DNA of 64,000 nt from Anticarsia gemmatalis. Lineage: Eukaryota > Arthropoda > Insecta > Lepidoptera > Erebidae. The first letter of the stretch is position 1, and every line of letters begins with the position of its first letter. Of the stretch, positions 1 through 12,300 are shown in pieces. The translations under genes were made by a program, and so were the position numbers. Location of the stretch: assembly GCF_050436995.1 (NCBI RefSeq), contig NC_134765.1, positions 6,909,501-6,973,500 of the forward strand, given 5' to 3'. Under the pieces are notes generated by a model, which had not been told where the DNA came from, did not search any database, and saw only the letters and a program-made list of their open reading frames with translations.

Positions 1-82
1 CTCAAGGCACAACTATGTGTGACGTAGACATGAGGCGCAATTTCATTACTTGCATCTGCTCACAATTCATTTTCTCCAACAG

Positions 83-218
83 ATGTACAACCTGGGAGAA
101 CCGTCACTACACAGGAACGCAGACCCTAGCTGCCAACGTTCCATGTTCACAGCAGTCACCTTCGGCATTGATACCAACTTCCTCGTCGCAATACTTGTCT
201 GCATTGTCATATTAGCAA
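83..218 (+). CDS. CadN: Cadherin exon: membrane-proximal ectodomain and first half of the transmembrane helix
   Basis: The acceptor is ttttctccaacag (ending 82) and the donor gtaagtt starts at 219. The 136 bp encode 45 residues plus one base. The extracellular stretch is polar (LGEPSLHRNADPSCQRS), then hydrophobic from FLVAILVCIVIL. The ATG at the exon start is an internal methionine directly after the splice site, not a translation start. In Drosophila CadN the transmembrane exon is one of a mutually exclusive pair; only one version is visible here. Confidence 0.85.
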
Positions 219-3200
219 GTAAGTTATTGTATATCATAACTTTTAAACTCTCGCGTTGCATGTTTAATGTATAATGTATAATAGAATACGGGAATTAACG
301 CGAACACGCATTTTACCTTAAAATGCCTAACGTTTCGGCGCAGGTTGCACTCGCCGTGGTCCCAGGCTGACTGTTATTGTATATTTTACCTAATTCATTT
401 GATTACGAGATGTCCTGACATCGAAACTAATAATTAGTATTTTAAGGTCACTTTTTTTAAATTGTTTACTGAATATTCTACCATAGAGAGTACGTAGGTC
501 TTCAATTTATCATGAATTAATAGACAGTAAAAATTTATCAATTCAAATTGTAAAATAATCTTTGAAAATGTGTGCGTAAGACTAAGGTTAAATCTCTTAA
601 AATGTAATAGTTTAAACCTGTAGTTACTTAGAGGCCTAGTTTTATTATCAACAGTCCATTTTATTCCTGTAAAAAACAGCCTATTATGTAAAAAATAAGT
701 CAATGAATTAAAGCGAGGCACAGCTTGAATATTTCTAAAAGTATATTTACTTTTCCGAGTCGCTTTCAAAGTGCTTTTCTAGTTAATGAAAGTTGAAAGA
801 TTACAGAATAGCCGTGATGTTGCGAAGTAAGAATAGTTTCATTATTTTTATACCAGGACTTATTAATTATTAAAAAAAATAGGAGCTCGTGGCTTAGTTA
901 ACAACAGCAGCGCGGATCGATCTCTGAGGTTAAGCTATTCTTGCCGAGGTTGTTCTGTGGATGGATGACCATCTTATACCTATCGTGTTCCTCCGTGTTG
1001 CGAAAGGCACGTTCAGAAGCTTGAAAGTCTGACAACCAGTCTTACCGACGGGTATCCTGTTATAACCCAGGTAGCTGGTAGATCCGATAGGCAGTCGCTC
1101 CGTGTAAAACATTGGTTTTCAGCTGCACCCGGTAAGACTGGAAGTCGACTTTAACATAGTTGGAAGAAAAGCTAGACTGATATAATATTAAATATGAAAA
1201 AATATTACCTTAGTTGCGAAGTATGGTAAAATTTCGAATTCTGAACTGAAAAAGTTATTTTATAACGTCAATCATAATAAAGTGAGGCGCGCGAGTTTAG
1301 GGCTCTCGTGTCAGGCCTAGTATTTGTGACGGACATTCTTATTGATAGCCTTTATTGGTTATATTGATACAGTATCTGAAAGGTTTGCGTTTTATTTAGA
1401 ACTTCACAGAGTAAGTAATACTGAAAAAGGTTTTATTATAAAGAGCTTACTTTGACTATTTCAAATTCAATAAAATGATATATGATTCTAATCATCAAAA
1501 TCGGTTCGTAAACGACGAAGTTATCCAAGCAAGCAAACATAAAAAAAGCATAGAATATGGAATAGAGAAAACTTCTCCTCTTTTTTGAAGTCGGTTAAAA
1601 ATAGCTACACGCGGGTCTATTAAAACAACTCTACTCTTTCCACCTTCGAGTATAACAAACAGGTGATGATGACGACGTTATAAAATCTTATATATAAAAT
1701 TTCCATTTTACAATTTTAGTTACCGTACTCCTTCGCAACGGCTTGACCGATTCTCATGAAATTTTGTGAGCATATTGTAGGTCTGAGAATCGGCCAACAT
1801 CTATTTTTCATACCCCACAATTCTTTTTTTATTTGTATAGCAAAACAACGTTTGGCGGGTCAGCTAGTATATTTATGATTTTTATTCTCAACCGACTAGT
1901 ATAACCAACATTTCAGAATACTAATCATATTTTTCCTTCAGTTCTCCTCCTAGCAGTAGTAGTCCATAGACGAAGAGCGGACGCGTGGGCCGAGAAGGAA
2001 TTAGACGACATCAGAGAAAACATCATCGCGTACGAAGACGAGGGCGGCGGCGAGGGCGACGCCGGCTACGACCTCCACGTGCTGCGGCAGATGTATGACG
2101 GCCCGCTGCCCGATACTGACACGTTCATGCAGAGCCGAGGTGAGTCTTGTAAGTGTCCCTGCTTTTGTTGTTTTGTACTTAGATTGGTGAATGGGTTTAA
2201 GGAGTTATTTAAGTTATATCAAATCAGTGGTGAAGAATTTGTACTTATCTACAGACGTTGATGAAAATTATTTCAATACACAGATTTAGATAAAATGGTG
2301 TAAGTATGTGATGTTTGATGTTTCTGTGAGCCTCTTCGATACGAAGTGTAAATAATTAAACGCTTTTGAGAGACAGTGCGCTGATTACGCGCATGAAACA
2401 GTTTCTTATGCTACTAAATAGTTGTAATTAATGTTGTTCCAACATAAAATAAATATACACGAAGAATTGCCGTTTGAAGTGTATTAGTTCTGATGATAAC
2501 ATAAACTTTCTAGTTTACATCTAACAAGACGTCTAAAAATAACAAAATGCCCCTAATTTATAAAGACATTTCACCACACCAACTTGGGGATCCAATATCA
2601 ATTTCTGTCAGGCGCAAATACTAAAAAATAAAGTACGTAATAAGGACAAGAAGTCATTTTTCAAGTTGTCTCTTTTGGGTCAATGGGGATCGTTATTGAA
2701 AAAACGAGATGGCGATAAAGTACCGGCTGCTATCTGATGCCATCGAGGACAGCTTTATTACCAACGGATCTCTATTGATTATGAAAATAGTTCAATCGGA
2801 TGTTATTAGGGGCTTCCAGGGTTTTTCAAGAGATATTCTCGTACATTCAAGGCCTATTTTCATCATATTAAGGCTTCGCTTTTGTATTATGATGTCTATA
2901 AAGATAGCGATGTTTGTTTAATATTTTTCGGAAGAATTGAGCCATTTATGTTTTCCTTTGAGGATTTTTTTGTACTACAATGTACATACCAATAAGAATA
3001 AAGACTTGATGTATCCTTTCTAAACAGAACGAGATAAATGCAATTTCTGACAATAATGTATCGAATTTCATATGGTTTTAGTTATACGCGATTTAGATAA
3101 ATAGAATATGTATGCTTAAAATTTCGAATATGCTGTTCTATTTATTCGCAATATACATAGCTCTTTTAAAATCCAATACATCATTTAGTCTAAACAAAAT

Positions 3201-4410
3201 ACATGACGCACATTTCGTACAAGCACCTAATTTGACATGACCTAAGTAACCCTTCACTGTTCAAGGTGACTTGACATCGATTACTTTGTTACTAGCATGT
3301 CTATAATGGCTTCATAAGCCGTAATAACATACTGAGAGTAATTATAAAACAGTTTAACTCTTTAATTGATATTCCAAACTCATAATTTCCAAACGTTTTA
3401 CGATTAATATTTTAATTGTTATTTTGAAACTCAATTTGCTCACTGATTTCTCTTGAGGATTGCTTCTACTTATATTAAACAAACAATAGATACTAGTTGA
3501 TCAATATAATTAATATTTTTGTGCTTTTACAAACATAAAAATCATGTATACCGATCGCTGAAAAAATCTGGATAGATGAAATTGGTGTTGATCCCATTAC
3601 ATAACATTTGGTCCAAATAGATTTCTGGGCATTTTTCCAAATTGATTTTTTAAGCTTTATCTTTGGAATTATTTGCGGGGCAATCATTAAATAACACTAT
3701 TTTAAAGCCCGGTTCTTCTTAAAAATGTGTATTGACTCCTCTCAGAAACATTAAACTGTGCCTTGGTGGTCAAATGCCGGCCAAAAACTTACATTTTCTT
3801 AATTTTACTTTTTGTTTCACGTAGGTTTGGTAGGAGCAGCGCCGGATATATCCGGTTTCCTGGACGACAAGAAGTCGGTTCTTGACCGGGACCCGGATAT
3901 CACGCCGTACGATGACGTGCGTCATTACGCGTACGAGGGAGACGGCAATACTAGTGGCTCGTTGTCTTCGTTAGCTAGCTGTAAGTACTAAATATTTAAA
4001 ATCTTTTTTTTATTATTTTTAAGACCTCGTATCATATAAAAAAAATGTGTGAAACAATGTATTGTGTACTCTGCCAGGTATGGCAACACTCAAAGGGCTT
4101 ATTAACATTTTATTAGTTCTAGTAAATAGTTTATCAACCAGTTTTATGTTGAAACTTTGTTGTTATTAATCCATTTACTTTTTGCAACAATAATTTTGCT
4201 TTCATCATGAGGTCATGAGGTCCTTTTTTATTTATTTTTTCATTAGTTATTTTACTACGTTTTTTACATATTTTTTGTTTCATCATAGGTACGGACGACG
4301 GCGACTTAAAGTTCAACTACCTATCCACATTCGGTCCTCGGTTCCGCAAGCTCGCGGACATGTACGGCGACTCGGATGATGAGCGGCCCCACGAAGAATC
4401 CTGGTGCTAG
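83..4410 (+). CDS. CadN: Classical (neural-type) cadherin, 3' end: transmembrane segment and complete cytoplasmic tail
   Basis: Four exons (83-218, 1942-2139, 3825-3980, 4289-4410) join in frame with AG/GT junctions and encode the last 203 residues of a single-pass calcium-dependent adhesion receptor of the plasma membrane. Upstream ectodomain exons lie outside the window. A membrane helix spans about residues 33-53 (FLVAILVCIVIL onwards), followed by a basic HRRR stop-transfer. The juxtamembrane p120-catenin site is at about 77-93 (EDEGGGEGDAGYDL). The beta-catenin site is at about 140-165 (YAYEGDGNTSGSLSSL), followed by the near-invariant FGPRFRKLADMYG near the C terminus, which ends ESWC. 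Every intron is phase 1. The order and the motifs are diagnostic of classical cadherins. Assignment to CadN rather than DE-cadherin (shotgun) or CadN2 rests on remembered tail similarity and is less sure. Exon GC content is far above that of the introns. Confidence 0.9.
281..372 (+). repeat. Dispersed repeat with a 'cgtttcggcgcaggttgca' core, copy 1
   Basis: The stretch from aatacgggaattaacgcg to cccaggctgac recurs in opposite orientation at about 30327-30435, sharing the same blocks (gggaattaacgcgaaca, atgcctgacgtttcggc). A shorter related core lies at about 39787-39832 (gacgtttcaaatc, accgtggtcacaggct). The element class is not recognised. Confidence 0.6.
881..1176 (+). mobile_element. SINE with 5S-rRNA-like head, copy 1
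   Basis: The stretch reads ctcgtggcttagttaacaac at the head, then GATC, 11 nt, TTAAGC, exactly 26 nt, TGGATGACC. Metazoan 5S rRNA has TTAAGC, 26 nt, TGGGTGACC at its internal RNA polymerase III promoter, so the spacing is the same. The 3' part (accgacgggtatcctg, then aagactggaagtcgac) matches the copy at 27290-27650. Compared with that copy, this one lacks about 60 bp in the middle. It lies in a cadherin intron. Confidence 0.7.
1686..1867 (+). mobile_element. Short non-autonomous Helitron
   Basis: It begins TCTTATATATAAAA after an A and ends in a small hairpin (caaaacaacgtttg), then gcgggtcagCTAG followed by T. A 5' TC, a 3' hairpin plus CTAG, insertion between A and T and no target duplication are the Helitron hallmarks. 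At 182 bp it cannot code for a Rep/helicase. Confidence 0.7.
1942..2139 (+). CDS. CadN: Cadherin exon: end of the transmembrane helix and p120-catenin binding region
   Basis: The acceptor is atttttccttcag and the donor gtgagtc starts at 2140. The split codon A|TT gives Ile and continues LLLAVVVHRRR, completing the helix and its positive-inside flank. Then follow DDIRENIIAYEDEGGGE and GYDLHVLRQMYDGPLP, the conserved juxtamembrane domain. The exon is 198 bp and strongly GC-rich compared with the surrounding AT-rich introns. Confidence 0.9.
2140..3824 (+). other. Cadherin intron, nothing recognised inside
   Basis: A phase-1 intron of 1.7 kb, uniformly AT-rich. I recognise no repeat, RNA or exon in it. 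The next intron (3981-4288, 308 bp) is likewise featureless, apart from a pyrimidine-rich tract before its acceptor. Confidence 0.7.
3825..3980 (+). CDS. CadN: Cadherin exon: linker and core beta-catenin binding motif
   Basis: The acceptor is gtttcacgtag and the donor gtaagta starts at 3981. The exon encodes PDISGFLDDKK, then DPDITPYDDVRHYAYEGDG and SGSLSSLAS. The acidic stretch and the serine-rich SGSLSSL are the phospho-regulated beta-catenin (Armadillo) binding segment known in cadherin tails. It is 156 bp, phase 1 on both sides. Confidence 0.9.
4289..4410 (+). CDS. CadN: Cadherin terminal coding exon
   Basis: The acceptor is gtttcatcatag. The split codon T|GT gives Cys, then TDDGDLKFNYLS and FGPRFRKLADMYG, a conserved classical-cadherin terminal block. 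The acidic end DSDDERPHEESWC stops at TAG (4408-4410). The neighbouring longer reading frames on either strand at 4313-4706 are shadows or 3' UTR. Confidence 0.9.
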
Positions 4411-6731
4411 CGCCACGCCTGGCTCGTGTAGCCATCCCCTGACTGTACGGCCTAGGCCAACGTGATGTGATCAAGACCAACATTCGAGATGCCTTATTCA
4501 GTGACAGTGACAAAACCCCACCGCGAAAACCGTTCCATTTTATTTTAAATCCTGTGATAAGTGTTTTTATCGATCGATTTTCGAATAACGACTCATTTGA
4601 CACTTGCAAAATGGCGGCAACTATGACAGATGACAGCTGTGACGTTCGCGTTTTATTATTGCTACGTAACTTTTTAAAGTTTGTACTCGTAATAAAATAC
4701 GTTTAGTCATCGGCCCGTGATGCTAATTACTACGTAAAAGTTTATATTTTTACAAGTTATTCATGTTATTAATGGCAGCTAGTAACATTGATTTTCTTAT
4801 GAACTAAAACAACTAATTTTGTATTTAAGTACTAAAAGCCAATGATTTTATACATTGCAGCTATTGCTAAGTCAATTTATGTACTGAAAATGTTGACATT
4901 TTATTGTTTTTATACTTTTGAAGTTCTTTACATTTAATTCACACTGCGTGTCAAATTATTTTCAAAAGTTGACAGTATTATGCGGAATAAGTAAAATACA
5001 TTTCAAAAGTGGGTTAAAATAACTGATAATGTAAGGTATAACTGGATTCATAAATAAATAAATGGTGGAACGTTTCTAGTAAAGTTGCGTGTTTTAGATA
5101 ACGCATTATTATATAGAAATCACATTTAAATGTTAAAGGGTTTTTAAGAAAATGACTGATGTAACGTTAGGCATCGTTGTAGATACGCCTAAATTATTTC
5201 TTGTATGTAATTTTAATATAAAAAGTTTAGGACATGACTTTGAGTGACAAGTGTAAGAATACAATTGTATGTAAGACTTTTATACGTATTATCCATTTAG
5301 TTTTATATTACAATAGGTTCCCTTTAGCATAGTCAAACGGTACGGGAACTATTCATCTTGTAGTCGCCCATTATTTTCTCAAAAACACTTTATAAAAAAA
5401 ACGACAACTGTTTCAAGTCCAAGAAATAACAAAAATGTTCAATTTGTTTTTAATTCGAGTTTATGTTTTTGAAACACGGGCAGACTCGAAAGATGGTTCC
5501 TACCTTAATTATTGAATAGCGAAGTGCCATTATGTGGATGAAAATTATTTTAAGTCATATTTTATTTGTGAAAAGCATTTGTACCGTTACAATGGCCTCA
5601 TATTATAGATGTTTTTTGTTCTTTTGTGATCATATTTTGTAAAACAACAAACTTAGTGTATTTTTTTATTTGTCACACAGTACGGTGTGAGTATGGCAAC
5701 ATTATTTTTTTATTTTTAATAAGCGTTTTTTAAATGTTATATATTAGTTTCGGCTAAATATAAGAAAGTCTTAATCGAAATATAATAGTTATAATTGTAA
5801 ATATGTACATTGATGGGTTAACATTGAGTGTGAACTAATATTCAGTAAATTAACTTTTGTATGGTTAATATTAGGCGAATATACAAGGTGTCTTATCATT
5901 ATGCATATCAACGAATTGTAATATTAAAAATTATCCTGTAATCAGACCGTTGTTTGGACATGTTCTCAATGTGACATATACCTTACTGTAACCGTAGTAT
6001 ATTATATAGGTAACTATATGTATGTAAAAATATTTTTGTTTCGACCAATAAAAAATTTAACTCGCTATCTAAAATTGTCGGTGTTGAGTAGTCCAAAAGT
6101 TAGCTATTTTGAAAAATATTTATTTCAACCAATAATTGCAAATTGTCTTCAATTAAAACAAAGATTATGATATTTCAGATAGGTATAATAATTGAAAATA
6201 TTTTTATTTGATTGGAAAATAAATTACTACTGTTGCAAAATGATTTGAAAATTAGACACTTTATTTACATTTAAATGACTATTTTTGTATGCCCTTGTAA
6301 AACAGTTGAATGCATGCCCCAATCGATTGGACAGCATGTTGGCCTACAGATTGGGACATGCATTTGACGCTTTAGTAAAGATTTCATTCGCCATATTTCT
6401 ACTGTTAATTCTTGACATGTTGTTTTGTGATTAGAATAAGTAGGATTATTTTTTTATAATTTTGATACCCGATTAAGCTGTGTACGTATTGTATGTCGTA
6501 TATTATTTGACGTAAATAGTAAAATAAATAATTTCCAACATTTCTCTTTGAGTTTCAACTTGTGACGTAATAAAAAATAGTGCAAGACGTAATGCATTCT
6601 TGTATTGTCGAAGGCAATAATGCACTAGTTTGGCAGATATTTGACTTCCGATTTTTTTTTATTACACAAAAATAATTTGTGTTTGGATGTTTGATGGAGC
6701 ACTTTAAATAGTAAAACAAAGTGATCAGTAA
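4411..6731 (+). other. Cadherin 3' UTR and flank; several candidate poly(A) signals
   Basis: Non-coding and AT-rich. AATAAA hexamers occur at 4691-4696, near 5053, at 6047-6052, and further on at 7739-7744. Neural cadherin transcripts in insects usually have long 3' UTRs, so the true end cannot be chosen from sequence. The first 2.3 kb after the stop is free of the repeat families that crowd the rest of the window, which fits with its being transcribed UTR. Confidence 0.5.
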
Positions 6732-6894
6732 CGCGATTCTCTACCATTATCGACTGTCGAGCACCGGCTAGCGATCAAGTTTTTTAATGAAAACATCATC
6801 AGCGCCTTTTGCGGGCCTCGTCAAAACTATTATTGCAGCTCATTTTAAATGTCAAACCCTCGATACTCGATAGTGATGAAGAATCGCGATACAG
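6732..6894 (-). mobile_element. MITE family A, copy 1
   Basis: It runs from gcgattctctaccattatcg to gaagaatcgcgatacag. Internal blocks shared with other copies are caccggctagcgat, atcatcagcgcc and ttaaatgtcaaaccctcgat. The termini are inverted copies of a gattctct / agaatcgc motif. It lies downstream of the cadherin gene. Confidence 0.65.
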
Positions 6895-8754
6895 CAAAAT
6901 AGTAAATTTATTGTCAATTTTTTATATCCTTTCACATAACTCGAAGAAAACAGTCCAATAACAGACTATGACAAACGATGCATTGTATTTTAAGTTACGC
7001 TAAAAATAGTTAAGAATTGATGTATAAAGTAAATTGATTACATTCCAATATAAAAGTTAAATGTAACGTTATTGATCAATTACTCGTACTTAGGCATTGT
7101 TGGTGAACATTTTTTTAAGACTACCTTCAAAAATGCTCACCCACAAACGAAACACTGCCATAAATTAATAATGTCCTATGTAAAAGTGCTTTTATGAAGA
7201 GAGAACGTTTTTTTATTTATTGATTTCATGACTTATTTTAAATTACAACTTTAAGCGATTAAGTGCCTTTTGTTCCGTACGAACATTATATTTTAATGTC
7301 ATACTATTTTATATTGTACCTATTAGGTACTTCTACAAATGTGTTCTTTGGTTTTGTACACTCGCGGCAATGAATTTCGGAAGTTTATTTTGTGAAGTAG
7401 AATGTAAAAGGGAGAAGATTGAATATAATTCATTGCTCGCGAGTGACCAACAGTTTTTTCGATAACTATTTTGAGACAATCTTTCATTTGAAATACCAAC
7501 GAACCGCCTTACTTATGATTTTAATCTTTGACATTTTTTTTATTTTAATAATATTTAGGTGAATGTATGATATATTGGATTTAAGTACTGTAAGTAAAGA
7601 GTATGTGTACCTAATTATCTGAAGTAAAGGCGAATGATAAGGTAGGCGTGTGCGACTGAAGATTGTCATATTATAAGTATAATAGGCTGGCTTGGAACTT
7701 TCTTACATAGACGTTTAAGTATTCAAGGTCGTTATTGGAATAAACGAAAACAAATAGAAGTCTTTTATTTTTTATTTCACTACCCTTAAACCTACAACAT
7801 TTTCGAACAATCAGAATTTATAAAACCGTAGTATTTGCCCTTCGATTTTGTCTGCGTGAAGAAAGGAGAAGGCAATTATGTGTTAATTTAGATGATAAAC
7901 TATCTGTGTACCAAATTTCACAAAAAATCGTTCAGTAGTTTGAGCTTTAAAGAGTAAAAAATATACATACACCCACCATTTCGCATTTTGCGCATTCATT
8001 ACAATCAAAAAATGTTTTTTAAGAATTCATGGTCTAAATAGATGTCCGATACTGTAGAGCAGTATCTGTAACATCTCATATCGCTCCAAGACACATGTTC
8101 ACGTTGTAATAAGTGTCAAATCCAGAAAGCTGAAATGGAACTGGGTCGGAAACATCCACCGCAGGAGACTGTGCGGTCGGTAGATTGCGAAAGCACAACT
8201 CATGATCTTCGTATATACATGCAAGTATACTGATAACGAAATTTTTGTATTTTTTTGCTAAAATCGTGCATTGAACGCTTTTTGAAGCCTAGATGTGATT
8301 GCATCTCGTGTTTATTACTAGATGACTTTGAGAGGTGTTTCTGTGAATTACATTATTGTGAAGAACTCTAAATAATTCGTAATAAAACAGCGCCTTAAAC
8401 CAAAAAAGACCATGTATATTGTATAAGGTTTACAAAAGATCCATGGTTGCAATGTACATTAATATTCTGTTTTCAGTCTTTAAAAGTGATGAAAATCCCT
8501 TATTTTAAAATATTTGTATCAATAGTTAAAAATTGTTACATCGGAAACTGTTTTGTAAAATACAACTATGTATTTGTATTATTAATTACCCAATTTTTTA
8601 CAATTATCTTTAATAACAAATTTTCACAGCCTAAATGTAATTAACCATAACATAATGTTCGTTTACCGGGCTCACGAATCATGATATTAGAATCAATGAA
8701 ACTAAAATGAGAAAAAAATTATACTACAATGAAGCCTCTCTTTCCTTGCAACTC
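6895..8754. other. Intergenic AT-rich stretch with TE relics
   Basis: Between the cadherin flank and the next promoter-like island. The stretch 7890-7985 (aaactatctgtgtaccaaat and onwards) matches the body of the Helitron at 25532-25710. The stretch 8128-8200 is a probable LINE relic. I see nothing else. Confidence 0.5.
8128..8200 (+). pseudogene. Relic of a non-LTR retrotransposon reverse transcriptase end
   Basis: A short frame reads KLKWNWVGNIHRRR before a stop. The pattern KWxWxGH(V/I)xR is typical of the region after the reverse transcriptase domain in RTE-like or R1-like LINEs. No other domain is readable nearby, so this is at most a small degraded fragment. The match is from memory. 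Confidence 0.3.
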
Positions 8755-8890
8755 TGTTATTTGGCGGGTGGCGCACGCGACGCTGCCTGTTTGATGTAGG
8801 TACTTTGATCTATCCCGTCAGTGCCGCCCGAACCTGTGCGCTGACACACTTACCGGTACATACCGCGCGCTTAAAACTATAAATTTAATT
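8755..8890 (+). promoter_or_regulatory. GC-rich promoter-like island
   Basis: A sharp rise in GC and CpG in an AT-rich setting (ggcgggtggcgcacgcgacg and onwards). It contains the arthropod initiator pentamer TCAGT at 8818-8822. It lies about 400 bp upstream of the ATG at 9228, with no clear TATA box. It probably directs plus-strand transcription into the exon that follows. Confidence 0.45.
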
Positions 8891-9227
8891 TATCCTTACG
8901 CAAAAAGGACCTATTGATAGTTTTTATTTTAGTTTTTAGTGCAATTAAATAGTAATAGTTACTGTTTTGTGTAGTAGAGATATTTCAATAATAAATTTTT
9001 ACCTACTGCGATAAGGATTCCATAGTGTTATTGATGGTTTATCATTATTAGGTGGGTAGTGAGTGTTTGTGTTGAATGTGTTGTCTTCCTTGGATTCAAC
9101 GGGACATTTGTAACTAGGAAGGGTGTATTGCTTTTCTAAAATTAGCGCTCGAAGTGATTAGTGATGTTAAATAAAGTTATAATTTTTCATAAGTGGGTAG
9201 GTAGTGCATTCGCCGTACGGAAAATCA

Positions 9228-9301
9228 ATGTCGTCACAGGATCGAAACTCGCGGGCGCCGATGTCGCGTTTCTTCGATGCCGCTGTAGCTCCAGCGTACA
9301 C
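9228..9301 (+). CDS. Candidate first coding exon of an unidentified gene
   Basis: An ATG in good insect initiation context (aaaatcaATG) opens 24 codons plus two bases: MSSQDRNSRAPMSRFFDAAV, then APAY. This is followed at once by a consensus donor (AC|gtgagtt); without splicing the frame stops at the next codon. The base composition is coding-like (CpG and GC rich), unlike the surroundings. Upstream is a leader of about 400 bp and a promoter-like island. No signal peptide is evident; the peptide is basic and hydrophilic at first. I do not recognise the family and could not find the next exon on the plus strand, so the gene probably has a very long first intron. Confidence 0.5.
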
Positions 9302-12300
9302 GTGAGTTATCATTTGTAGTTATGATACGTATGAATATATGGTCGTACGGAGAGTGATTCTATACTGTTATGAAACGGTATTTTTTTTACACATGACCGT
9401 CAATCTCTATCCCTACCCAAGCGTTGCAAGAAACAAGCCATTTTAGCGCCTCGTACATTATTACTATAATCAAAATAATCATAGGAATGTGACAATGTGT
9501 AAGTCCGAGCGAGAGACTCCGATAAAAAGACATGACTTAGTTAGCACGTTTGAAATTGCCGAAATCGCTATAATGTGTTTCAAAATACTGAAATACATTA
9601 AAATAAACCAGTTCTCATTTCAAAGCAAAACACACCAGTCACAGCAGGTGCATAAACAGACTGCATTATTTCAGTAAGTGAAAAGAATTCAAAATTGATC
9701 GTGACAGCCAGGCGTTTTAGAGCTGACTTGATATTTTTATGTTGGTCCAACACGCTAACCGCTTTTGTAACTTAGGGTTCGTTTGCACTACGTCACTATA
9801 AATAGGGCCATTGTGTTTAAAAGTTTGTGAATAACGAACTTGTGTGGTTCAGGTGGTCACAAAGTTGGAACAAGTGCAGGTCAGTGAGTTCGATTACCAG
9901 CTCGAGCTGTTTCTTAGTATCTTTTTGATTGTAGGATACGCATTACAAATGAGAAGACGTGTGAATATTTATTTTTTAAATATAAGGCGGTTTTGTACCT
10001 ATTTGTGATTGATACCTTAGTCCTTTAATTTCATTTAGTGCCAAATTAGCTTTAGTTTTAGCTTTTGTGGATTCTAGTCCATCTCCACAACCGAATATTA
10101 TAAAAAGCGAGTAAGCTTTTTATCAAGCCAAATGAATGTGCGTTCTCGTGGGATAGAATGGGATTCATTGTCACTCTTTGCAATGTTATCAACTGCAACA
10201 TTTCCTATCTAACAATAATCAACACAATAAACAATCAACTAGTATAAACAAGCCCTTACCATCACTCACTTTTTCCAAAACAAATCTACACAATTTATTT
10301 TCACATTTTAAACATGTCCCTGTTTTTCATCGCGAGTTCTTATAACAAAATAATCTGATTATACTTTGTTACTGTCGACTTAAGCCTTTATAAGTGTTAA
10401 GAGTCTCAGATTAAGGTGTTTCCGCACTTTACATTTGCATTTTACATGGAAGTGATATCTAGACAATTAAAACGAGCGCAGGGGACAGTTTCGAAAATTA
10501 AATGTCACATAAAAAGTAAGATACCTTTGTCCTTCCTTTTGGGTATAAAAGTCGCGATACAGGTTAAACTTTTTAGCTTTTTTATGAGTCGCAACTTGGA
10601 TTGTTTAGGTCAAGATTGTAGGTATTAAGGCGTATTACCGCCATCTAAAGTACGCAAATTAAATATAGGAGCGCGGTATTGCTCGTTGTTTTGTTAATTA
10701 GAAATGTAGGATTACGATTTTATATGTATGAATTCTCTACGTTTTCTTCTCGATTAAAAAACAAAATTATAAATATTATCGATTATCGATAAGTTCTTTT
10801 CCCTTAAGTAACATTATTTTAATAACAGTCAGGTACCGATAAACATTTTCCAGAACTGACCATATTTCATGCGCTCCGTTACATATAAGACTTGCATAAC
10901 ACAGAAAAAGCCCAGTTTTCTTCAAAGACTGTACTTAAACTATACAAGCTTCTTCGAAACATTACATAATAACAAAGTAAACGGCATTAATATGTTAAAA
11001 TGTAACACCACATATGCTTATTAATCCGCCCTAAGCTGCGGCGACCTAATTGTGAATTTTACATACATATACGGCTACTTAATTCCTGATTAAAATTATT
11101 CATCACGCAACGAACAGGCCCGTAGGCCGAGCGGCTTAATAACATGGTTTTGTACTCCAACTGCTAATCATGGGACTACAATTAAGAAGTACGCTACTTT
11201 GTTATTTTATGTGATAATGTATTTTAGTAGTTTTGATGTTACATTGTTTGAAATCTTAATAAAATGTGTTGTACTAGTACACGATATACTTTGTATTAAT
11301 TTTCATACGATATAATATCTCAAAATTTTCTTGTAGTGTTACCAATGATAATCGGGCTAATGAAAATCCTTATATTTATAGCGAAATTTATAATACATGG
11401 AACCGACATTTTAAATATTTTTTATGTAGCCGTAGTGAACTATATAACGGGAGTTTCTACACTTTAATGCAACACGGAATATGTATGTAAGCTACAACAA
11501 GACTTACGCCAAGATACCTATAACCTAGGTATCTGATATTATTGTAAAATAATCACTAGGTAGACAGTGTTATGTATCCAAAAACCCGATCACAATATCA
11601 GACTTCTCACCTCCCATACAATATTAGATACAGCAGTTGTTGCGAGCCACAGAAATAGCGCTAACTTTAAATTCGCTAACTTTAGACGCGAGAGACGCTA
11701 GCACGTTACACTCGGCAAATACTAGGTAATGCAACTATATGCTGCTGTGTTGTAGCCTTTGGGAAACGCTACCGTGTTAATGTAATTAAATTGATCCAAA
11801 AACTAGATATTGTTATTTGATGTTCTATAAATTCATATGCTGATGTAATCATAAATGAGTTCTTTGAAGTAGGTACCTGGTACCTAGATATAAGATACTC
11901 TTTGGTAGTATCATAGGTATCTAATCATTGCCTCTTACCGAGCAGTGAACTTAGGGCTGTGAACAAAAACGTTGGTCTAAATTATTGACTTGATTTTCCT
12001 TTAAATAAACTAAGGACACATTTAACTTGATACTTAAATAGATGCAAGACCCAACTCCTACGGCATACACATCGAATAAAACTTTAAAAGAATAGTATAA
12101 TTAGGTGCCTTAAGAAAATGGACTTGTATTTTTACTTCACTATCGAACCAAGAAACTTTCCTGTCGTTTTAAAAAACGTTATTGGAAGTAAAACAAGTTT
12201 CATTTAAGATAAAGTAAGTATTGAAACTATTTTTCATTGATGCGGGCCCTCCATTTTGGTCAATGAGCTGTGAAAGCGGCTACTCTTGAATCTGCCGAAG

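Larger units (their letters stand above)
219..1941 (+). other. Cadherin intron carrying three repeat insertions
   Basis: A phase-1 intron of 1.7 kb. It contains a repeat shared with about 30.3 kb (281-372), a SINE with a 5S-like head (881-1176), a short motif shared with 13.47 kb (1573-1600) and a small Helitron (1686-1867). I saw no second transmembrane-type exon in it. Confidence 0.8.

Noticed and set aside
4313..4706. Open frames on both strands over the cadherin stop region
   Set aside because: They are antisense or out-of-frame shadows of the terminal cadherin exon and its 3' UTR.
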